Source: an uncultured Collinsella sp.
GTDB taxonomy: Bacteria > Actinomycetota > Coriobacteriia > Coriobacteriales > Coriobacteriaceae
Direction: 5' to 3'
Assembly (NCBI GenBank): GCA_902489965.1
Contig: CABUCA010000090.1
Location: 1 to 6,170 of the forward strand
Length of the DNA: 6,170 nucleotides
Under the pieces are notes generated by a model, which was not told the origin of the DNA, searched no databases, and saw nothing but the letters and a program-made list of their open reading frames with translations. Position 1 is the stretch's first letter. Each line of letters starts with the position of its first letter. Below, piece after piece: positions 1-5,475 of this stretch. Both the position numbers and the translations under genes were made by a program.

Positions 1-85
1 GGACTTGCAGCGACGGACCTCAGGACACTCTTACACCACGTCTGCGCGCGCGACCAAAGTATGCATTTGGCGGGGCGGTTTATGC

Positions 86-114
86 AAAAATGCTGCTGCG
101 GGCGCGTCGGCAGC
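86..114 (-). terminator. Possible weak terminator after the permease gene
   Basis: On the minus strand, about 28 nt past the permease stop, a 5-bp stem (GCTGC/GCAGC, plus-strand 110-114 and 95-99) encloses a 10-nt loop. Four bases later a run of five T follows (plus-strand A's at 86-90). The stem is short and the T-run is not adjacent, so this is only a candidate. Nothing else with coding or structural signal was found in 1-141. Confidence 0.25.
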
Positions 115-141
115 TCGCTAGAACTTGAATCCCAGGGCAGG

Positions 142-2919
142 TTACTCGGCGCTTTTGAGGGCGCCGACCATGTCGATCTTGTTGAGGGTACGATTGGTGG
201 CGAGGTTGACGATAAACGTAAAGCCAAAGGAAAGCACCACGGCGAGCACGTAGCTTAGCGGCTCGACCTCAACATCAAAGTACAGCGACGGCATCTGCAA
301 AATGTACGTAAAACTCTCGGCCAGCAAGCCGCCCAGTGGCACGCCCAGCGCGGCGCCAATTGCCGTGAGGATCAACGTCTCCTTGTTGACGTAATGGTGC
401 ACCTCGCCACGGCGGAAACCAAGCACCTTGATGGTCGCCAGCTCGCGCTCGCGCTCGGAGATATTCGTGTTGGACAGCGTAAACACCACCACAAACGACA
501 GGCACGCCGCCATAAAGGTCACGAGCACCACGACGGAATTGATAATAGTGAAGTTCGCCTCAAAGTTCTCCCAATGCTCGGCCGTGCTCGAAATCGAAAG
601 CCAGCCGTCACTCTTAAGCTTCTTGCTAAACGCAATCTGGTCGGCCGACGAACCCTTGAGCAGCGCAAAGATGCCATTGAGGCGAACGCTGCGCCCAAAC
701 GCGCGCTCATAGGTGCTCTGCGTCATGTAAAGCGTGTTGCCCAGATAGTTAAGCGAAATGTCGCTGACCTTGACCTTGGCGACGTTGAGTGACGAATCCT
801 GGACGTGCGCCGTATCGCCCGGTTGAATCCCCAGCACCAGCTGTGAACTCTTACTCAGATACACGTCTCCGTCACGCAAAGACAGTGGCTCTTTGGACTC
901 ATCCTCAAGGCGAACATAGTCGTCCAGATCGTTCGTGCGGTCATCGGGCACCACGATCAGCTGCACGGTCTCGCTCTTTCCGCCGAATGTAAAGGTGACG
1001 TTGTCGGTCATGATCGGCAGCGTCGAAGTTACGGTCACACCGGAATCCTTGACCGCGCTTCGCTCGTCGAGCGCCGCGCACGTCTGCGAAAAATCGTCGG
1101 GATTGGCGACCGCCAGCAGATCGTAGCGTGTGATGTGGCCGTACTGCTTGGGCGAAAGCGCGACCGACGTGTCGCGAATACCCATACCGCAGATCACAAG
1201 CGCGGTGCAACCCGCGATGCCAAAGATGGTCATAAAGGCGCGCTTTTTATAGCGGAAAAGGTTGCGTGCAGCGACCTTGTTCAAAAAGCCCATGCGGCGC
1301 CAGATAAAGCCTATGCGCTCGAGCAGAATGCGCGAGCCAGCGCGCGGGGCCTTGGGACGCATAAGCGAGGCCGGGGTCTCGGCCATCTCGTGGCGGCAGG
1401 CGATAATCGTGGCGCCCACCACGCCCACGGCAAACAGCGCCACCGAAACGATCGAGGACACGATGTCGTACGAAAGCAGCATCTGGGGCAGTGAGTACAT
1501 GTCGTCGAACACCGTAAACAGGAACAGCGGCAGGCCCACAAATCCGATGATGTTGCCGAGCACGCCGCCGATCAGACAGGCCCACAGCGCATAGTCCACG
1601 TATTTGGACAGGATGCGTCCGCGCGAATAACCGAGCGCCTTATACAGGCCGATGAGTGTGCGTTCCTCCTCGACCATACGCGTGGCGGTGGTGAGGCTGA
1701 TGAGCACGGCGACGATAAAGAAGATGAACGGGAACACCGTGGCGATGGCTTCAATTGACGAGCTATCGCTCTCCACGCTCGAGTAGCTTGCGATATTGCC
1801 GCGGTCCTGGATGTACCAGGTGCATTCGCCCAGATCGGAAAGCTCGGCGCGGGCATCGGCAAACTGCTGGTCGGCGGCGGCGCGGCGCTGATCCAGGTCG
1901 GTCTGCGCTTGCACGCGCTCCTCGCTGCCCTCTGCCATGCGATTGATGTTGTCCTGCTCAATCCCAAAGAGCATATTCGCCTGGCGCTCGGCCGCATCCA
2001 AGCTTGCCGGCGTGTCGACCGTCAGTTCCTGAGCGCGCGCCTTCTCACGCTCCTCGCGGATCTTCTCGATATTGCCCTTGACCTCATTGATCTTTGCCGC
2101 GTAGGAATCCGAATAGGAGTTGAGGCTCTTGGCTCCCTCGACGACCACGTGGATCGCGGAATAGGACGACGACGTCGCGGCATCCTCGCTCACATAGAAC
2201 TTATAGTCCGCAGCCGAAGCAGCGCGAAAGGCGTTGACTGTCGAGTCGGAGCTCACATCAGTGGGATCGAGGACCTCGGCCGTAATGGTGTAATCGCCCG
2301 CGGCAAACTGATCCTTGGCGCTTTGGTTCGACGAGCTCGCGTCATTGGCGGCAAAACTCACCGTATCGCCGATTTTCTTGCCCGATGCCTTCAGGAACTT
2401 CGAAGTCACCGCGACTTCATCGGCGCTCTCGGGCAAATCGCCGTTCACGAGCACCGGCTGATCGATGTTCTCCTTGGAGAGACTCTGCACGACCACGCGC
2501 TCGCGCGTTGTGCCCACGGCGGTGTAGGCGGTCTCGGTGTAGATGCCCTCGGCCGTTTCGACGCCATCGACCTCTTGTATGGCGTCGAGATCATCGTCAG
2601 TCAGGCCATAGGTCGACTGCACGTTAATGTCATAGACATTTTGCTGGTCGAAGTAGGCATCAACCGAATCACACAGGTCCTCGCAACCCGCCTTAAGGCC
2701 GCACATCACGCTCACGCCAAGCGCGGTGATGACCACGATTGACAAAAAGCGCTTAAGACTGCCTCGGATTGTGCGGTAGATGCCACGGCGAAAAACCGTC
2801 GGCACCATATCGTTTGAGCTTTGGGCAGTGCGGTAGGTCGTAAAATCCTGCTCGCGCTCCGTGTTCTGCGCGTCGCGGCGTAGGCTGTTTTGGCGGTCTT
2901 GGTCCATGGGCGCTACCAC
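142..2919 (-). CDS. Large FtsX/MacB-type ABC transporter permease
   Basis: This is the membrane subunit of an ABC transporter, 925 residues from the GTG at 2919, or 921 from an ATG at 2907. About 55 cytoplasmic residues precede TM1 (about 58-76). A large extracytoplasmic part follows (about 80-390), with a charged, probably coiled-coil stretch at about 275-360. The first FtsX domain (about 391-515) has three helices (391-411, 444-468, 486-507), and a further helix lies at 561-580. A second extracytoplasmic domain (about 585-790) leads to the second FtsX domain (792-816, 847-868, 888-906). Matching cytoplasmic motifs after the first helix of each FtsX domain (EERTLIGLYKALGYSRG at 418-434, ERELATIKVLGFRRG at 824-838) are the expected ATPase-coupling segments. 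The double-FtsX layout is typical of large Gram-positive exporters or mechanotransmitters. The GTG start overlaps the ATPase stop, so the two are translationally coupled. The substrate is unknown, and no two-component system or peptide gene adjoins to suggest one. Confidence 0.93.
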   Translation of the reverse strand: MVAPMDQDRQNSLRRDAQNTEREQDFTTYRTAQSSNDMVPTVFRRGIYRTIRGSLKRFLSIVVITALGVSVMCGLKAGCEDLCDSVDAYFDQQNVYDINVQSTYGLTDDDLDAIQEVDGVETAEGIYTETAYTAVGTTRERVVVQSLSKENIDQPVLVNGDLPESADEVAVTSKFLKASGKKIGDTVSFAANDASSSNQSAKDQFAAGDYTITAEVLDPTDVSSDSTVNAFRAASAADYKFYVSEDAATSSSYSAIHVVVEGAKSLNSYSDSYAAKINEVKGNIEKIREEREKARAQELTVDTPASLDAAERQANMLFGIEQDNINRMAEGSEERVQAQTDLDQRRAAADQQFADARAELSDLGECTWYIQDRGNIASYSSVESDSSSIEAIATVFPFIFFIVAVLISLTTATRMVEEERTLIGLYKALGYSRGRILSKYVDYALWACLIGGVLGNIIGFVGLPLFLFTVFDDMYSLPQMLLSYDIVSSIVSVALFAVGVVGATIIACRHEMAETPASLMRPKAPRAGSRILLERIGFIWRRMGFLNKVAARNLFRYKKRAFMTIFGIAGCTALVICGMGIRDTSVALSPKQYGHITRYDLLAVANPDDFSQTCAALDERSAVKDSGVTVTSTLPIMTDNVTFTFGGKSETVQLIVVPDDRTNDLDDYVRLEDESKEPLSLRDGDVYLSKSSQLVLGIQPGDTAHVQDSSLNVAKVKVSDISLNYLGNTLYMTQSTYERAFGRSVRLNGIFALLKGSSADQIAFSKKLKSDGWLSISSTAEHWENFEANFTIINSVVVLVTFMAACLSFVVVFTLSNTNISERERELATIKVLGFRRGEVHHYVNKETLILTAIGAALGVPLGGLLAESFTYILQMPSLYFDVEVEPLSYVLAVVLSFGFTFIVNLATNRTLNKIDMVGALKSAE

Positions 2920-3614
2920 TCGATCGTCTCGATAGGCACGGGATTTTGCTGGACCGTCTCGCTCTCCACGCGACCGTTCTTAAAGCGGATCAGGCGATCG
3001 GCCATGGGCGCCAGCGCGGAGTTGTGGGTGATGATGATGACCGTAATGCCCTGCTTGCGACAAGTGTCCTGCAGCAGCTGCAAGATCTGCTTGCCGGTTT
3101 TATAGTCAAGTGCGCCCGTGGGCTCGTCGCACAAAAGCAGCTTGGGGTTCTTTGCCAGTGCGCGGGCAATGGACACGCGCTGCTGCTCGCCGCCCGAAAG
3201 CTGCGCCGGAAAGTTAGCGAGGCGGTCGCCCAGGCCAACCTGATGAAGCGTTTGCTCGGCATCGAGCGAATCAGGGCAGATTTGCGCCGCAAGCTCAACA
3301 TTTTCGAGCGCCGTCAGGTTGGGGACCAGATTGTAGAACTGGAAGACAAAGCCGACGTCGGCGCGGCGGTATTCCACGAGCTGAGCCTCGTTGGCGGAGC
3401 TCACGTCGCGCCCGTCCACCGTCACGGTGCCGGAGGTCGCCGTATCCATGCCGCCCAGAATGTTGAGCGCCGTGGTCTTGCCGGCGCCCGAAGCACCCAA
3501 AATGATGGCGAGCTCGCCGCGCTCGACCGTAAAGCTCGCGCCGTCGAGTGCGTGAATGCGGGCGTCGCCCTCGCCGTATGCCTTGATGACGTCTTTGAAT
3601 TCGATATAAGCCAT
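2913..3614 (-). CDS. ABC transporter ATP-binding protein (MacB/LolD/FtsE-like)
   Basis: This is the cytoplasmic ATPase partner of the downstream FtsX-type permease, 233 residues and complete for the family. All nucleotide-binding elements are visible: A-loop Tyr13, Walker A GASGAGKT at 40-47, Q-loop Gln92 (VFQFYNLVPNLT), signature LSGGEQQR at 139-146, Walker B LLLCDE at 159-164 with catalytic Glu164, D-loop ALD at 168-170 and H-loop His197. The Q-loop and signature sequences match the MacB/LolD group, which couples ATP hydrolysis to movements of FtsX-type membrane proteins. The gene is first in a two-gene operon, and its TAG overlaps the GTG start of the permease. The ATG at 3614 is preceded by only a weak ribosome-binding sequence (GGGAA, about 8 nt away). 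It is still the best start, because the protein begins with a normal N-terminal strand (MAYIEFKDVIKAYG). Confidence 0.96.
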   Translation of the reverse strand: MAYIEFKDVIKAYGEGDARIHALDGASFTVERGELAIILGASGAGKTTALNILGGMDTATSGTVTVDGRDVSSANEAQLVEYRRADVGFVFQFYNLVPNLTALENVELAAQICPDSLDAEQTLHQVGLGDRLANFPAQLSGGEQQRVSIARALAKNPKLLLCDEPTGALDYKTGKQILQLLQDTCRKQGITVIIITHNSALAPMADRLIRFKNGRVESETVQQNPVPIETIEW

Positions 3615-3815
3615 CGATCGGTTCCCATCTGGTCGGATAACTCTTTAGTATTACCCATTTCGCACCGACTAAAAAGGGACGGGTTTATTTTGGCAGGTTC
3701 TATATGGGGAAACGGCAGCTATAGATGAGGCGCCAGGGAGGCAGAGAAATCATCGATGGGGTCAGGCCGACCGCCAAACACAACGCACGCATCTCAATCT
3801 GTCAGCCAAATCATT

Positions 3816-3829
3816 CGAACAGCTGTTCG
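3816..3829. promoter_or_regulatory. Candidate LexA (SOS) box upstream of the GyrI-like gene
   Basis: The sequence CGAACAGCTGTTCG is a perfect 14-bp palindrome. It fits the CGAAC-N4-GTTCG core known for LexA operators in Gram-positive bacteria and actinobacteria (Cheo-type box). It lies 56 bp before the GyrI-like ATG and ends 4 bp before a -10-like TATGAT. It therefore covers the expected spacer or -35 area, where bound LexA would block RNA polymerase. The palindrome and its position are seen directly. LexA binding is inferred from the consensus. Being symmetric, it could also affect the divergent ABC operon, whose start is about 200 bp away. Confidence 0.75.
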
Positions 3830-3833
3830 TTTC

Positions 3834-3844
3834 TATGATATGAT
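3834..3844 (+). promoter_or_regulatory. Probable -10 region of the GyrI-like gene
   Basis: Two overlapping TATGAT hexamers (3834-3839 and 3839-3844) each match the sigma-70 -10 consensus at five of six positions, about 42-46 bp before the start codon. No good -35 hexamer lies 16-18 bp upstream. That space is filled by the LexA-like palindrome, which suggests a promoter controlled by a repressor. The exact -10 cannot be chosen by eye. Confidence 0.5.
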
Positions 3845-3872
3845 TCCGCTATCTAAGCAGGCCAATACGCAG

Positions 3873-3880
3873 AAAGGCGG
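3873..3880 (+). promoter_or_regulatory. Ribosome binding site of the GyrI-like gene
   Basis: AAAGGCGG lies five bases before the ATG at 3886. It is the only purine-rich site nearby and fixes this start codon. Confidence 0.6.
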
Positions 3881-3885
3881 CCAAC

Positions 3886-4524
3886 ATGGCGTTCGACTTT
3901 AAGAAGGAATGCAAGGAGCTCTACAGACCTGCAAGCAAGCCGAGTATCATAACTGTCCCGCCTATGAGCTACGTTGCCGTTCGCGGAAAGGGCGACCCAA
4001 ATACCGAAGGTGGCGAGTATCAAAATGCCCTGCCGCTGCTTTACGGCATCGCCTATACCGTCAAGATGTCAAAGAAAGGCTCAAGGAGTATCGAGGGCTA
4101 TTTCGACTTTGTGGTACCGCCGCTCGAGGGCTTCTGGTGGCAAGACTCCCCGAGCGGCGACATCGATTATGTACGCAAGGACGATTTCAACTTTATCTCG
4201 TGCATCCGCCTGCCCGATTTCGTCACTCAGGATGACTTTGACTGGGCGGTCGCGGAAGCCACGGCCAAAAAGAAACTGGACTTTTCTGCCGTCGAGCTGC
4301 TTAAAGTTGACGAGGGTCTCTGCGTTCAATGCATGCATACCGGACCCTACGACAGCGAGCCGGCAACCGTAGACGCCATGCATGAATATGCGACCGAGCA
4401 GGGCTATGTCCCCGACTTCTCAGACACCCGTTTACATCACGAAATCTATCTTTCCGATCCACGCAAGTGTGCGCCGGAGAAACTTAAGACTGTGGTTCGT
4501 CATCCTATCAAGCGCGCTGAATAG
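3886..4524 (+). CDS. GyrI-like small-molecule-binding domain protein
   Basis: This 212-residue protein is a full-length, stand-alone member of the GyrI-like family (SOUL/GyrI fold). It has no signal peptide or membrane segment and should be cytoplasmic. Family features include the N-terminal KKECKELYRP and IITVPPMSYVAVRGKGDPN (about 21-39), the FDFVVPPLEGFWWQ block (73-86) and the C-terminal RLHHEIYLSDPR (182-193) with conserved Glu186. The aromatic-rich FWW segment and this Glu are expected to line the ligand pocket. Relatives either bind xenobiotics or, in one studied subfamily, hydrolyse the cyclopropane of DNA-alkylating toxins such as yatakemycin and CC-1065. E. coli GyrI (SbmC) inhibits gyrase and is SOS-induced. 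The start is supported by AAAGGCGG five bases upstream. A LexA-like palindrome in the promoter suggests damage induction. The true ligand or reaction cannot be read from sequence. Confidence 0.88.
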   Translation: MAFDFKKECKELYRPASKPSIITVPPMSYVAVRGKGDPNTEGGEYQNALPLLYGIAYTVKMSKKGSRSIEGYFDFVVPPLEGFWWQDSPSGDIDYVRKDDFNFISCIRLPDFVTQDDFDWAVAEATAKKKLDFSAVELLKVDEGLCVQCMHTGPYDSEPATVDAMHEYATEQGYVPDFSDTRLHHEIYLSDPRKCAPEKLKTVVRHPIKRAE

Positions 4525-4554
4525 CGTGGAGCGTCATTTCACGCGCTGGGTTTT
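4524..4554 (+). terminator. Possible weak terminator after the GyrI-like gene
   Basis: Starting at the last base of the stop codon, GCGTGGA (4524-4530) pairs with TTCACGC (4538-4544) in a 7-bp stem with one G-T wobble and a 7-nt loop. GCTGGG then TTTT follow (to 4554). The T-run is short and six bases from the stem, and it overlaps a competing small hairpin (GCTGG/CCAGC). Treat it as a candidate only. Confidence 0.25.
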
Positions 4555-4597
4555 AAGCCAGCCAACCAGCCGCCTCCTAGGCCGTCCGGTAATTATC

Positions 4598-4624
4598 TTG
4601 ACGCGGCCCGTCGCATCTTATAAG
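4598..4624 (+). promoter_or_regulatory. Possible promoter of the Abi-like remnant
   Basis: TTGACG (4598-4603, five of six to the -35 consensus) is followed after 15 bp by TATAAG (4619-4624, five of six to the -10). The spacer is two bases shorter than ideal. It lies about 70 bp before the Abi-like start, in a local AT-rich patch. No other gene lies in 4525-4694. Confidence 0.4.
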
Positions 4625-4694
4625 TTTGTTTTGCTAAAGCTGGAAAGCCTCTCAACGATGCGCAACTCCAGCTCTTTTTCTATCAAGAGGCTTA

Positions 4695-5056
4695 ATGAAA
4701 TACCAGAAGTCGCGGATATCCATCAACGAACAAATAGCACTATTGACAGAAAACAAGGGTCTTAAGTGCTCTGATCAAAGCGAACTCGAGCGAGCTTTGG
4801 TCGAAGCCAACCACTACAGACTGTCGGCCTACTGGTTTCCCTACAAAACCAAATGCAAGTCCGGGATTACCATCTTTCGCGAAGGCACAACATTCGAAAC
4901 CATCATCTACACGTATGAATTTGACCGAGCCCTCCGGCAGTTAATGTTTGATGCGGTCGGCAGTGCGGTCGGCAGAATTGAGATCTACCTCAGAAGCAGA
5001 ATTGCCTATCTTGCCTCTGAGGAACGCGGGCCTTTCTGTTACCCAGATGTCGCCAT
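4695..5056 (+). pseudogene. Truncated Abi_2-family (AbiD/AbiF-like) protein, N-terminal part
   Basis: The first about 120 residues match the start of Abi_2 proteins, which are linked to phage abortive infection and belong to the HEPN-type RNase-like group. Recognisable blocks are SINEQIALLTENKGL (9-23), NHYRLSAYWFPY (39-50), FREGTTFETIIYTYEFDRALR (61-81, family-typical), RIEIYLRSRIAYL (94-106) and GPFCYPD (112-118). Family members are usually near 300 residues, so about 60% is missing. After about residue 120 the frame runs on to 5318, but its sequence there is a shadow of a chloride-channel gene in another frame. The start has AAGAGG four bases upstream. Base composition is lower in GC than the ABC operon, which fits horizontal gain. 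There is an in-frame 12-bp tandem duplication at 4953-4976. The His usually found near residue 106-107 in the family is not seen. The gene is almost certainly non-functional. Confidence 0.82.
4953..4976 (+). repeat. 12-bp tandem duplication inside the Abi-like remnant
   Basis: GCGGTCGGCAGT (4953-4964) is followed at once by GCGGTCGGCAGA (4965-4976), 11 of 12 identical. It encodes AVGS-AVGR, where homologues normally have one such unit before the RIE(I/V)xLRS helix. It looks like replication slippage that kept the frame. Confidence 0.75.
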
Positions 5057-5059
5057 AAC

Positions 5060-5269
5060 GAGGCTCAACTCGGCATGCCCGTCGAGCTCTGCGCCGCACT
5101 GGGCTACGCAGCCGTCTTTGGCAGCGCCACCAACACGCTGCTCGCGCCGATCCTCATTGGCTGCGAGGTCTTCGGTTTCGGTAATCTGCCGGCGTTCTTT
5201 ATCGTCTGCGTTGTGGCTTATCTGTTCAACATGGACAAATCGATCTACGCCCTGCAGGAGCGGGCGTAG
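5060..5269 (+). pseudogene. 3' fragment of a ClC-family chloride channel gene
   Basis: From about 5060 a second frame reads EAQLGMPVELCAALGYAAVFG, then SATNTLLAPILIGCEVFGF, and ends SIYALQERA with a stop at 5267-5269. This is the C-terminal end of a voltage-gated ClC-type chloride channel or transporter: the AALGYAAVFGSATNTLLAP helix, the ILIGCEVFG helix and the final hydrophobic helix FFIVCVVAYLF. Family members have about 400 or more residues, so only about 70 remain and roughly the first five-sixths are gone. An ATG at 5075 could nominally start a 64-residue peptide. It has no ribosome binding site and begins within a transmembrane part, so a real gene is unlikely. The preceding sequence is the Abi-like remnant in a different frame. 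The left boundary is uncertain by about 15 bases. Confidence 0.8.
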
Positions 5270-5324
5270 AAAGATGTCCAAGCAGGTGGTCTCAACCGGA
5301 AACGACGCCCCACTCTGAGGCTGT

Positions 5325-5447
5325 ATTCCGGGACACGGTTTCCGCTTGGGACGCCATTCGGAAAGCGTGTCCCGCTTTAAAACGGAATTCCGGGACGTAG
5401 TTTCCGTCTGAGCCTCCATTCGGAAAGCGTGTCCCGTTCTTTCACGG
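5325..5447. repeat. Two tandem REP-like hairpin repeats, 62-bp period
   Basis: Two direct copies begin ATTCCGGGAC (5325 and 5387). Each is a long inverted repeat. Copy 1 has CGGGACACGGTTTCCG (5329-5344) and CGGAAAGCGTGTCCCG (5359-5374), pairing at 15 of 16 positions around a 14-nt loop. Copy 2 has CGGGACGTAGTTTCCG (5391-5406) and an identical right arm (5421-5436), with four changes in the left arm, two of which could still wobble-pair. The right arm and the adjoining CATT are identical in both, while the loops differ. The pair lies between the ends of two convergent genes, a usual place for REP/REPIN-type elements. Copy 2 is followed by TTCTTTC on the plus strand, so the hairpins could also end transcription. 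The rest of 5270-5475 shows no gene. Confidence 0.85.
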
Positions 5448-5475
5448 CGTCCTAGTTATGCAAAGTGTTCGAGCG

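Noticed and set aside
1909..2742. 277-codon open frame on the plus strand opposite the permease gene
   Set aside because: It is antisense to a clearly conserved FtsX-type permease, its composition is that of a mirror frame in GC-rich DNA, and it has no recognisable domain.
3422..3658. 78-codon minus-strand open frame starting upstream of the ATPase, as a leader peptide or alternative gene
   Set aside because: It runs out of frame into the ATPase gene, shows no domain and has no ribosome binding site. The ATPase frame explains the region.
2946..3728. 260-codon open frame on the plus strand opposite the ATPase gene
   Set aside because: The minus strand here encodes every ABC ATPase motif. The plus frame is a codon-bias shadow with no domain.
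4382..4765. 127-codon open frame bridging the GyrI-like gene and the Abi-like remnant
   Set aside because: It overlaps both in other frames, starts inside the conserved GyrI-like C-terminus and has no recognisable content.
4695..5318. Single 207-residue protein spanning the Abi-like region and beyond
   Set aside because: After about residue 120 the sequence is Ser/Arg/Pro-rich and overlaps ClC coding in another frame, so the tail is an out-of-frame readthrough and not a real domain.
5325..5447. Short CRISPR array
   Set aside because: There are only two units, each unit is itself a long hairpin with no unique spacer between identical repeats, and no cas gene is present.
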